From Neckera pumila (Eukaryota > Streptophyta > Bryopsida > Hypnales > Neckeraceae): a DNA stretch of 64,000 bases. The translations under genes were made by a program, and so were the position numbers. The notes under the pieces were generated by a model. It had not been told where the DNA came from. It was given only the letters and a program-made list of their open reading frames with translations, and did not search any database. The DNA lies in assembly GCA_963969595.1 (NCBI GenBank), contig OZ018408.1, positions 28,334,108 through 28,398,107 on the forward strand, in the 5' to 3' direction. Of the stretch, positions 1 to 9,786 are shown in pieces. Numbering within the stretch: the stretch's first letter is position 1; the number at the start of each line of letters is the position of its first letter.

Positions 1-809
1 ATGGAAACGAATGATGTGATTTTTCCCTAGTACATTATTTTTTGGTTCCACATTCAGAACTCAATTCCGAAGCGTATGAAAAGTTGTCAATGCAGAAGTT
101 TGTTGAAGTGCAAGAATTTGAAGTTAAGAACATTTAAAGTGAAGAACAATAGTGAGTCATTGAAGTTGAATATAAAACTTATTTTCTTCACCTAAACCCT
201 CCAGAAGACCAAGTGCGGTTTCTGTCAAAACCATTCGAGTAAACCTGCCATGTCTATAGCAAAGAAAGTAAAACTTAAAAAATTATTTCGGGGGCAATCT
301 AACCATAGGATTTCATATTAGACTTGTAACTATAAGAATGTGTCAATGAATTCTTAGAAACTTGACCCCATACATTGCAAGATCTTATTTTTCATTAAAT
401 GTGCAGAATAATTCAAGTTCTTCTGCAACTCACTTGTAATGATTAAATTTTTTGGCTTTGAATGTGTCTTTAACTAATTGGGAAAAAAAATTGAAGTGAA
501 AAACACTTAATTTTCAGTCATTATTTGCAATGTTCACCGTTGCAGAAAATGTGAAGTCAGAAAATTAAAAATATGCTTCTTGTCCCTAGCGTTTGTTGAT
601 GCTGAAAGTAGACTTCCAAAATTAGTATCCCATAAATACAAAGTAATAAGTTAGAGCAGCGGGGTTGCTAGATTTTTAATTCAACTCTTTAAAATTTTGG
701 ACACCCACATTGGGTGCCTGGGGCATTTAGGGGTTAAGGGGTGTGGAAAATAGATGAATCACCCCCCTAACTTATTTGAGGGTAACTTCCCCCCCTCGCA
801 TTAATTTTA
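1..809. other. AT-rich non-coding DNA
   Basis: No reading frame of any length or recognisable domain is visible. The stretch is AT-rich up to about position 690, then carries runs of C and G (about 715-800) that recall the G/C-run sequences near 34.85 and 47.6 kb. It may be degenerate transposon sequence. No gene is supported. Confidence 0.5.
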
Positions 810-849
810 ATTGGATCCCCACTCCTTGCATAGGAAGTGGGGATCCAAT
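810..849. repeat. Short inverted repeat (hairpin) with BamHI-like core
   Basis: The arms are about 17 bases, from ATTGGATCCCCACT on the left to AGTGGGGATCCAAT on the right, separated by a loop of about ten bases around TTGCATA. Pairing is near perfect with one bulged base. It is followed by a small direct repeat of CATCATGACCCC (about 850-872). This could be the end of a degenerate element or a simple hairpin. Confidence 0.6.
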
Positions 850-899
850 TCATCATGACCCCATCATGACCCCTTAGTTTTCTTCGGGTCAATTCCTCC

Positions 900-1310
900 C
901 TTGCCTGTCAGGTCGTTAATCTCAGCGGGCGGCGCGCCATGATTGCCAATTTCCCCACCTGGCTACGGGCCTCTCCCGCTGAGGCGCTTGTTCACCCCGT
1001 TGCTCTCAGCGTCCTCCTCCGCACTCCAGGCTCTCACTTTCGTAATCGTCTTCTTGGACGAAGCGCCTCGTCGTCTTCTCGCGTTGCAACGAGCGGCCCG
1101 GCGTGGAATTGGTCATTTTTGTAAGTTTCCGTGGCTTCAAGGGAGGCGTCAGAGTTGCGGCGGTCTGCTTCGCTCGGAGGGAGGCATCGCGATACGCCAG
1201 AGGTCCACGCTGCAAGGAGACGGTAGGGTTTCCATCTCCTGCTCTGCATTTTTCTCTCTTGTGAAGTTTCGAAGGTCGATCCGTTTGATCGAATGAATCG
1301 TGACCAGAAA
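900..1310. promoter_or_regulatory. GC-rich island, possible 5' end of a minus-strand gene
   Basis: This stretch of about 400 bases is clearly richer in GC and CpG than the DNA on both sides, as at a plant promoter or first exon. On the minus strand an ATG at 1115-1113 in a favourable context (ACAAAAATGACC) opens a short basic reading frame down to about 1006, with a possible GT donor near its end. No homologous protein is recognised and no following exon is seen to the left. It may be an orphan first exon, a truncated gene start, or only a GC-rich repeat. Confidence 0.25.
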
Positions 1311-1540
1311 ATCCGAAACTCTGCTTGTTCAATTGTTTCTCGAGAGGAGCGTGAGCGTGAGAGTAGCGTGAGAGTAGATTCCGACAGTGTAGACAGAGGA
1401 TGGTCAACCTTCCGCGATTGAGTTTGCGCCGTGGGTTCTGGTCTTTTTTTGGGGGGTTGGGTGGAATTTCTATCAGTTTCTATGGACTATGCGATGAGCT
1501 AGAAGTTTTTTTTTGAATTTGCAGTGACGGCCAAAAACAT

Positions 1541-1703
1541 GTAGTAGAAAAGAAGCGAAATTAGCCAGTTTTGGGATCGGTGGTTGTGGTGTGCCCGGTC
1601 ACTGGGTTCTGTGAAGGCGTCTAGTAGAAAAGAAGCGAAATTTAGCCAGTTTTGGGATCGGTGGTTCTGGTGTGCCCGGTCACTGGGTTCTGTGAGGGCG
1701 TCT
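1541..1703. repeat. 80-bp tandem duplication
   Basis: Two adjacent copies of an 80-base unit start at 1541 and 1621, both opening with TAGTAGAAAAGAAGCGAAAT and ending in CACTGGGTTCTGTGA. They differ at only a few positions, so the duplication looks recent. Confidence 0.85.
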
Positions 1704-2802
1704 ATTGCTTGTCTTTTTGGTTGGACGTGTGTAAAGAAAGCCATTTGAAGTGCGCAGGAATTACAGAGGCGGGAGGTCATTGTCGACGAGTAGCACCATA
1801 TCGTCGGTGTATACGGCACGAGCACACCATCATGGCTACATCATCGGCAGTCGAAGTCACACCAGCATTCTGGAATGACCCATAAGATTTCAGTCCCCTG
1901 AAGTTTTGGGTTCTTGTGGTTGTTTGTGTTAGAAAGGAAGTCAGTATGTTAAACATTGTAGTCCAATTTGCACTGATGAATTTCAAAATGCCCTATAGCC
2001 GCGCAAGACCGGACAATGCCTTCGGTGGGAACACTGGAGACACTTGCAGGTGCAAACCGTGAGTCCTAATTTCATCATGATTAATCCCGATAAAAACTTG
2101 GAGTACAACTGAATTAGTGCTTAATCATATGACTATCGAGAGATTGGCCGATAGTTCCGCAATACACATAGTACAACAAAGCAGCCGGGAACGAAACAAA
2201 GCGGTTTTAGTTTAACAGAAAACGAATAAACGGAGAAAGAAACAGCGGGATATCTTCCGATGAAATTTGAAAAAATAATAGAGTTTTGACCAAAATGTTG
2301 ACACCGCGTTCATAAGATGAAAGCGCTTCCTCGTGCAAACCGTAGACAGCACATGAAATTGGCATCGGGATATATCCCGATGTCCGACAGGGCATAACAA
2401 GAATAAGGTGGAGAGAAGATTAGCGGGATTTCTAAAAATGCTCTTGTTCGAACATGACTGGTAAGAGAACTCGGGAAGGATTGCGTGAATAATGTCGATA
2501 GGAGTCGTATGCACTGGGGACGGAGGACGGTCCGGTAAGAGACGAATCCAACGGGAGATCTCCCGTTGATTTGAAGAATAAGCAATGATCTGTGCAAGAG
2601 CAGAGGAGAAACGATTATAATATGAACGATGTTGCTTATGCCGGCACCTACTGGACATACTCATCGGGAGAACTCCCGCTAAATATGGTAGATTGCCTCA
2701 ATTAAGAAGCGATGTACAGGAGGACGGCATTGAGGTTCAGCGGGAATAATCCCGATGAAAACACAGAGGACGGGATATGAGGTGGACTTCTGACCATTGT
2801 GC
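1704..2802. other. Upstream region carrying palindrome cluster A1
   Basis: No convincing coding frame. Between 2244 and 2757 there are six copies of a 20-bp palindrome with consensus CAWCGGGANATNTCCCGWTG, at about 2244, 2363, 2422 (right arm degenerate), 2549, 2662 and 2739. The copies at 2363-2382 and 2549-2568 are essentially perfect. The region directly precedes the HAD-domain pseudogene and could be its promoter, its 5' UTR, or an upstream intron. Confidence 0.6.
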
Positions 2803-4203
2803 ATGGCATTGCGTAGAGAATATACATCGATCGACCTGCCTGTAGACTTGTCACCCATCAGGCTGTACAAGTTTATTGACTCAATGGTGCACACATTCGA
2901 GTACATCGGCGACAGCAATCCAGGAGCCATATTTCGATGCAACCGGAAAGTTATAGCGTGGGGCCTTCAGTGGATGGACTAGGCCGGGGGTGTTGCAATC
3001 ATATGCCCCAGGCTATCGTTCAAAGGCAAGGCTCACGCCACGACAGGCTTAGACGTCGTGGAGCTTCAAGGGCTAGATAACTCTACTGTCCTCGTCATTG
3101 TCCGAGAGATGGTTCCCAAGAAGCAGGAAGCACGGACGTACGGCCTCATCCTTGACTATGCCACCATGGATCTCCAGATGTGCGAGTCTATGACAAAAAA
3201 GGGACTTCTAGACAAGCCAAACGGATCTCATTCCTAGACACCAGCGGAGATGTCCAACGAATGGGTCGTTATAGACGACAGCCGTGGCGAGTCCAATACG
3301 GACATAGTACCAGTCGTTGCTACTGCATCAACGCCTTCTGTCCCAAAGAAGCAAAGGAAGAGAAAAGCCATAGCGGGTGGGCCAGGAAATGAAATTGTGG
3401 AGGAAGCAAAGGAGAAGGGCACGGGTAAGAAGAAAAAAAAGGCCACCCCACTGACTATTGCGCAGGCAGTGAAAATGACAGAGGCTGAGGTCAGCAAGCT
3501 CGAGCCCGGTGAAATAAAGGAGATCAACAAGTTGTACAACCAGGTTTTTAAGCCAATGTACAGATGGGACAAGAAGCCACTAGCCAATGCGAAGGGGGAA
3601 CTCCTGCGGGTGCACTACAAGTTCCTCCACAAGGCAAAAGCCGTGGATCTCGTATACAGAGCTATTGACCAGGATCGGCTCAAAGGGATTAAGAATAAGG
3701 TTCTTGTGGACAACGACTTCCACTCGGAGAACCGGTATATAACCGTCTTGCCCTTGAAGAAAGGACCATACGGGCCGAATAATGTAGTAGAGTTCTGGGA
3801 CACGTGTCCGAGGAAGGAGAGTCTCACCACCAAATCCCACTACTACATTATTGGTGGTCAGCACACTGTTGAGGCGCACAAGGAGTTGATCGAGAAAAAA
3901 CATATCAGTGAGGCGGATAAGGCCGACGCTTCCACGTTCAACTTCATTCCCATATGGGCGCCGCATCAAACGAAGAAGAATGATATCGTTCACCTTTCGA
4001 GAGCTCTCAACCAGAACCTCGCCGGTGAGTAGAAGGAGCAGAGATTTGCACAGCAGCTTGCTCACGCTCGTGTGAAGTGGAAAGACATGGGGTCCCCGCA
4101 CCCGTCATACGAAGGACGAGCGCACTCACCAGCGTACCTTGTAAGTTGTACTGAACTTACGCCCAAGTTCTAGTCGTACATCGTTTTCTTCCTTCCTGGA
4201 AAT

Positions 4204-4399
4204 CAGCGGGAGATATCCCGATGACTGTACACAGCGGGACATATCCCGTTGTCGACAGGATCAGAGTAATATTCCAATTGGCAGGGAGAGATCCAGATGC
4301 TATGAAAATGCACCGATCTCTCGCTGGCATTTAGTGGGAATTATCCCGTTCTTTACAGCATAGCCCCGAATCAATCCAGCAACGGGATTTATCCCGATG
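4204..4399. repeat. Four palindrome copies inside intron 1
   Basis: Copies of the CAWCGGGANATNTCCCGWTG palindrome lie at 4204-4223, 4232-4251, 4332-4351 and 4380-4399, all inside the 332-base intron between exons 1 and 2 of the HAD-domain pseudogene. The centres vary (AGATAT, ACATAT, AATTAT, ATTTAT) while the outer arms are kept. Confidence 0.8.
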
Positions 4400-6019
4400 T
4401 CGAACACTTTCATTGTCTTCTGATTCCTCAGTAATCCCCAATATAACTCGCATTGTCGGCATTCATGTGCAGGGATTCTATAATGTGATGTCCTCAATCT
4501 TCACTGGGTTCAAGAATGCAGACAACCCGGATTTGAAAATCCCGCTACTCTTCATGGAGAAGGATGAAGACTTCAACCGCTGGATTCAAATTGACAAGGA
4601 TTTTCTGGCAAGAAAGCTTCCTTACGGGACCGGACCAAAATCTAAGGGTGTCCGTAAGCCGCTAGCATACACCGACTTCAAACCTTTGTGGGGATTGCGA
4701 GATGAGGACTTGAACTACTTAGCTAACCAGGTGGAGCAGGGAGTGGTGTGCATGAAGAAAACGGCTATCAACCTCGATATTGACGGAACGTCGCTCACTC
4801 CAGTAGGGGTGGCAGCAGGTCGGGAGAAGAAGGTGAGGGCCATGAAGAACGAGCTCATGTGCCAGTACAGGCAATTCCCGCTTCCGAGCAAGAAGCCAGA
4901 GTGTTCTCCCTACCCAGCAGAAGAATGGGAAGACTTTGTGGCTACGAAGAAGATTACTCGGGAGCAAGTCGAGTGGTGGACGGATAAGAGCTTAGCGACG
5001 GAGCTGGGCAAGGAGTGATTAGAGGGTCGTACGAAGGCCCTGAACAAGACACACAATCTAAGCAACTATCCAGAGGCGGTAAAGAAGCTGTGGGAGATCT
5101 TCATGAATGCGCATACAGAGGGCATCCAGGAATCTGTTGCCGAGGACTTCGGAAAGGACTATCTGTGCAAGGTCATGGGCGAGAAATGCTGGGACATCAG
5201 CAAGATTTTGGCAGAAGATTCCGTAAAGACATGGTGAGGTGAAGCGAAGACCCATATGTATTTCTGGTTTCTCTTCGAAATGACCAGCCGCGGTGCTCGT
5301 GCTAAATTCCTGGAGAATCGGAATCTGAACCGTGTATTCGATGCCATGGAGTACAAAGATACCGATCGACGCCTTGTGAGAGCCCATTCACTAGCGGTAC
5401 TTATAACGGATGGTGCTGGATTTCACGCAATTCAAGCACACCTGGAGAAGCGGCGGCAGGACATGAAAGTCCGGCTCTGGGATTGGCATGTAATTCACTA
5501 CATTCCGGAGAAAGCAGATGGCTTCCCCCCTCCAGTGACAAGATCGCATTACACCGTGTACTTGGTCTTGCTCTTTGCCTACGACGAAGTCCACGGTCCG
5601 ACGAGCAGCTTCTACAATTTCTTTTCCAGTAAAATCGAGATGTCTGCTGTGTATTTCTCGGGAGAGTTGGATGAAGTGGACAAGATATACAGGCGGTCGA
5701 ATATGCCTTGGTTCTCCATTGCCGCGGCGGTTGAAATTTTCCTTAGCCACATGACCGACAAGATGGTCATTGTTAATGTTAACGGCGGTCCCGAAATTAC
5801 TTCTGTTGCACTGGTAAGCCCTATTTAATCTTCATTCCCATTATTTTTTGTAACTCAATCAATTTCCAGTGCATTGACATTTGCTTCTACAATGCTGTCA
5901 GGTCTCCTCAAATAATGTTATCGAAGTCGTTTATAACTCCGAAGAAGAGTCCAAGGCAATTTTGGTTGCCCGGCAGATTTGGGAGGAGTTGCATACTGCT
6001 CAATTCCTTCGTCAGGAGG

Positions 6020-6200
6020 ATGAGGACTCAGAAGAAGAGGAGGGTGGGGGAGAGGAGGGTGGAGGAGAGGAGGGTGGGGGACAGGAGGGTGGAGGAGAGG
6101 AAGGTGGTGGAGACAACGACGAGGAAGAGGAGGAGGGGCGACAGGGTGACGAAGAAGAAGAGGAGGAGACAGGAGAGGGCGAAGAGGGAGGGGGAGAAGC
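6020..6200 (+). repeat. Purine-rich coding low-complexity repeat (Glu/Gly linker)
   Basis: The sense strand is almost all purine, built on repeated GAGGAGGGTGGAG units, and encodes Glu-Glu-Gly-Gly-Gly repeats followed by Glu runs in the frame of the HAD-domain pseudogene. It looks like replication slippage inside an acidic linker. Confidence 0.85.
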
Positions 6201-7658
6201 TGGAGGACTTGGTGAGGATGCTCACATCGTTCCTTCAGATCACCGCCGGTCTTCACAAAGTGAACAGGGCAACGAAGTCGTCGCCGCCGCAGGGGAGGGG
6301 GATTCCTCTCATCAGGGAGTGCAAGACGATTCTCCAGACCACCAAACCAAGGAAACGGAGACTGGACGTCAGGACAACGCTTCGAACAAGGAAGACAGTA
6401 CCTCTCGCGCAGAGAGTGATCATGACGATGAGGAAATTCAAACTCCTACTCCTCTGATCACCGCAAGTACCCCTCACGCCGAGGAGGACGTGGAGAATAA
6501 CAAAGAAACTAGTTCAGGCAGAAAGGTCAGTCATTGTACCTTATCATCAGGATATTTCCCGATGCCTGTTCCGCATTGCGCATAATCATCTGCTGAGGAA
6601 ATCCTACGTGTTCTAATCGCAGGATAAGACTGCACGGAGACGGAAGCCTTGTCCAGGGGACAAGATAGGCACGGTAGGGCGGAGGACGGCCTCAAGCTCA
6701 GCAGTCGTTGAGGTCGAGTTAGGTCGGCGCAATGAGTTGAGGACAAAGATGAGACTGGATATCAGCCTCCCTCCTGATGACCCTTCGGTTTGTCGGCCGC
6801 ATACCCCTCAGCAGCCTGTAGGAAATGAAGGCCCCAGCGTCTCCTCCCCTACACCGTCTGGAGCAAAGATTGCTTCGACGCGGACTCCTAAAGCGACAAA
6901 CGCTGCGTCCATTCTTCTTACCGTTGCAGTACAGGGAGGAGTTGGATCTGTGAAGGACACATTCGTTGACATAGTGCCCCCCACAGCAGAGTCTTCACAT
7001 GACGTACCTTCGAGGCCGGAGGAATGCGTCGGTGCAGCAGGAGATCTCCCGATCCCGGGTGATCATGCTTCTTTCCCTGGACCTCGGCCTTTGAAGGGGA
7101 AGGAGCCCAGGTCTGATGCAACGGGAGATATCCCGTTGCCTGAGACACCTGTTGTTCCACCGTTAGCGGAAATGGCGGATACCATTATGGCGGATACAAT
7201 GGCGGACCTCACGCAAATGAGTCCGGATGCGGCTCAACCGAAGGTGAATCCAATGATTGTTGTACCACACCCGGGACTTACGCATGCTGACATGGTTTCC
7301 TTGAAGAGTAGGGTTAAGGATCTTTTGAATTTGCCAGCTTTTCATGCTAAACAGACGTGCCATTTGGCGAATAACAGCCGGTCCAAGTTTTCGGCCGTCT
7401 GGGAGGCGCACTCATTTATTTATCGCGACATTTTTCAGATAGCCTCTGACAGTGGACCGATGGAAACAGAGGAAAGGGCCGAAAGACAATGGGTTCGAAG
7501 GAGTGCAAAAGTCGGGGAAGCAGAAAGTCCGAGGACGGAAAAAGGCGTTGTGAAAGGTACTTCATGTGACACCTTCCGTATTTCTAAGGGTTTCATTGAA
7601 GTTCCTTTTGCTTTTTCATGGACTTGTCTCTAACTGGGCTTTCCATTCTTGTCTGTAG

Positions 7659-8314
7659 ATTGTGGTGGACCTTCAACGAAACAACCAAGCACATTGGAAA
7701 AGGTAGCTCGGCGAAAGTATTCTGTGGTCCTTGACTTGAATGGAGTGCTTCTTCACAGGTCATACGAGCGTAATAAACCCCATGTTCAGCGTCGCCCGGG
7801 TGTCACCATGTTTCTTAATTGGCTGCGTTGTAGAGCGGATGTTGCATTCTGGAGTAGTGCTACTCCAAAGAACATGGACAATTTGTTGGACATTGTCCTC
7901 GCGGATTGTTCCTTTGGCCGTCGAGATGTCATTTGTCTGTGTCAAAGGGCATGCACAAAGTCCACGTACAGGGCCCCATCTACACCCAATAAGCCGATCT
8001 TCCTGAAAGAATTGACGACATTTGCGAACATGGCCAGTTTGTCCCCATTGGATAACATTCTTCTCATTGATGATAGTCCAGAAAAGAGCATCTTGAACAA
8101 TCATTGTAACGCTGTTTTTCCTCAGTCCTTTCGCGGTGAGCTGCTTGACAACTACCTCTGCATGCAGTTGATGCCGTGGCTTGATGGCCTCCTTCTTTCG
8201 AATGAGGCGGTGCCGGTGTATGTGAAGGCGAATCCCCTTCCAGGCAGGCAGAATGCAGTGGATCCAGAATCCACATTGGGCTGGGGAATCATTACCGGAA
8301 TTCTGCGTCGTTGA
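7659..8314 (+). other. FCP1-like HAD phosphatase domain (exon 5 of the pseudogene)
   Basis: This final exon is intact for about 218 codons and ends in TGA at 8312-8314. HAD motif I is DLNG near 7733, with the nucleophile Asp kept and the second acid changed to Asn. Motif II (FWSSAT) lies near 7850 and the paired acids of motif III/IV (LIDDSPEKS) near 8065. The family dephosphorylates Ser/Thr, for example on the RNA polymerase II tail, but many plant members are uncharacterised, so no substrate is assigned. The domain itself has no stop codon, so a shorter transcript could still make it. Confidence 0.75.
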
Positions 8315-9303
8315 TTTGTGTTGGCATGGGGCTTCATCGGGATATTTCCCATTGCTGGAGACGATAGTTTCTTGGAATGATGTTTCATAATCGTTTGATT
8401 ACAAACTGTAATTTTAATTGTAGATGCTGCTGTAAATTCTTGATCAGACATTTCTCTGAATCTATACATGTCAAATAGTCTATACATTAGCAAACATGGA
8501 TCATGATTGAAGTGATACTTCTTGACAATTCATTGCATATGCACACTCGAGTTGTAACTTCATGGTTCTTTGTTTACACCCAACATGAATTCTATGTGAG
8601 CTGTGATACCGTATTTGCTTTTCAATTATTGGTCACAATCATGCATAATTTCTGAGCTTCCCCGTTATTTCTTAGCTGTCCCGGTATTCCTTGGCAAGGA
8701 CTCACGACTATGATTGTACTTGTAGCTCGTAGTTCAGATGCAAGATAATTATTGCATCTCATGCTTGCTGAGTTCCGTCTATCTCAAGTGACCGCATTAC
8801 AAATTCGTAGGCACACTTCCATGTCATCGATATCCAGTTTGTATACAGTAATGTAAGAGTGTAATTCTACTATATTGGGAGATCTCCCGTTGGACAGGTG
8901 TTCTCCGTCAAGTTCTGTGTCCATTTGAACCTCTTGAGATCTACCATTTATAAGATCTGCGTAATGTGAGTGTCCCTTTTAAGCTTACCGGGAGATCTTT
9001 TGTTGTTTAGCGGATCTCAGTGAAGTGGCTACCCATTCTTAATTCAACGGGAGATCATTACTTGTTTATTTCTGCTCAGTGTAGTGATTGTCTGTTATAA
9101 ATCATAGGGATACCTCTCATTGTTTACTGGCTCTCAGTGAAGTGAATGTCCATTCTAAATTCATCGGGATACCTCCCGTTCTTTGAAGGTTCTCAATACA
9201 GTGAGTGCCCTTTGGAATAACATTGGGAAATTTCCCGTTCTTCACAAATTTTGTCCTCCTCTATCTGACGAGTTAACTTCCTTGCTATGTTCGTATTGTA
9301 CAG
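8315..9303 (+). other. Intergenic or intronic spacer between two HAD-like exons
   Basis: AT-rich sequence with no coding potential. It holds a palindrome copy at 8335-8354 and the palindrome-bearing minisatellite described separately (8873-9240). It ends in an acceptor-like TTGTACAG just before the next HAD-like exon. Confidence 0.55.
8873..9240 (+). repeat. Minisatellite of about 59 bp built around the 20-bp palindrome
   Basis: Palindrome copies start at 8873, 8986, 9045, 9103, 9162 and 9221. The last five are spaced 58-59 bases. The intervening sequence is also related from unit to unit, for example CTCAGTGAAGTG followed by a CCATTCT-like block and AATTCA before the palindrome, so this is a true tandem array. 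The arms are perfect in some copies (8873) and half-lost in others (8986, 9045). Confidence 0.8.
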
Positions 9304-9786
9304 AAGGCGGCTGTTGTTGTTCTTACAGGTGATTTATGCGTGGAGGGTGGTGTTCTGGATCTTCCGGAAGTAATCGACGTTCCCTCTGGTTTCCATGACT
9401 TCCTTAGTCAGTTGCTTGAACGGGCTCACTATGGGTTGTATTCCTCCATGCATTTGTCTACTTTGGAGGTGCTTATGCGGCGTCTTCTACCGCGAAAGAC
9501 TTGGAGAGGTTTTCATTTTTTTGCCGGTTCGAACATTCCTAACAAGAATAATCCTTATCCACCCCGTGGGGCATTACTAAACCGGATCTTAGGTAGCCCT
9601 AGACTGCGCAACATTTTTTTGGATCAAACTATTGCAGTACTTCAGATAGATCCTCTTGAATGGCCACGTTCTCATTTGATAGGTCCCTCTGTAGACGTGA
9701 GGGATGATATTGATCTCCTGAAATTAGAAGATCCATGGTATATACGGAAGGAGCTACTTATAGTTGGGAATTCTGTTACGCATTAG
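9304..9786 (+). CDS. Partial HAD-like protein, probable single exon or gene fragment
   Basis: An open frame of about 160 codons runs from an acceptor-like AG at 9302-9303 to a stop at 9784-9786. It resembles a diverged HAD/FCP1-like fold. An N-terminal strand AVVVLTGDLC sits where motif I should be, followed by GFHDFLSQLLERAHYGLYSS, where YGLYSS matches motif II of the domain encoded at 7659-8314. The nucleophile Asp of motif I appears to be replaced by Thr, so catalysis is doubtful. No motif III/IV acids are obvious. It could be a downstream exon of an alternative transcript of the preceding gene or a separate decayed paralogue. The start codon is not determined; an ATG is absent near the acceptor. 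Confidence 0.5.
   Translation, partial: KAAVVVLTGDLCVEGGVLDLPEVIDVPSGFHDFLSQLLERAHYGLYSSMHLSTLEVLMRRLLPRKTWRGFHFFAGSNIPNKNNPYPPRGALLNRILGSPRLRNIFLDQTIAVLQIDPLEWPRSHLIGPSVDVRDDIDLLKLEDPWYIRKELLIVGNSVTH

Larger units (their letters stand above)
2803..8314 (+). pseudogene. Large multi-domain gene with C-terminal FCP1-like HAD phosphatase domain, interrupted by stop codons
   Basis: Five exons can be joined in one frame: 2803-4140, 4473-5813, 5902-6525, 6623-7556 and 7659-8314. All have GT-AG borders and consistent phase, giving about 1630 codons. The frame is broken only by TAG at 2980, 3235 and 4030 and TGA at 5016 and 5235, with no frameshift.

Exon 1 has a basic Lys-rich stretch and a motif YYIIGGQHTVEA (about 3840-3875) that faintly recalls ParB/DGQHR-type folds; that link is speculative. 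Exon 3 encodes a long Glu/Gly low-complexity linker (6020-6200). Exon 4 is Pro/Ser-rich. Exon 5 is an FCP1/NIF-like HAD domain with nucleophile motif VVLDLNGVLLHR, a WSSATPKN motif II and LLIDDSPEKS, as in plant FCP1-like proteins, where the second Asp is often Asn. Introns 1 and 3 and exon 4 contain copies of the 20-bp palindrome. The start codon is uncertain. I read it as a recently disabled member of a repeated gene family. Confidence 0.72.

Noticed and set aside
2207..2664. Minus-strand reading frames across 2.2-2.7 kb as a gene
   Set aside because: The three overlapping frames have no domain, and their length comes from the GC-rich palindrome arms; no consistent splice model was found.
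2980..5237. Reassigned stop codons (TAG or TGA as sense) to explain the open frame
   Set aside because: The conserved gene families in the window are ordinary land-plant-type genes with standard stops, and TAG ends the BEACH gene normally. Methylation-driven decay explains the pattern without a code change.
5918..6256. Minus-strand Leu/Pro-rich ORF opposite the acidic linker
   Set aside because: It is the antisense shadow of the Glu/Gly low-complexity coding repeat.
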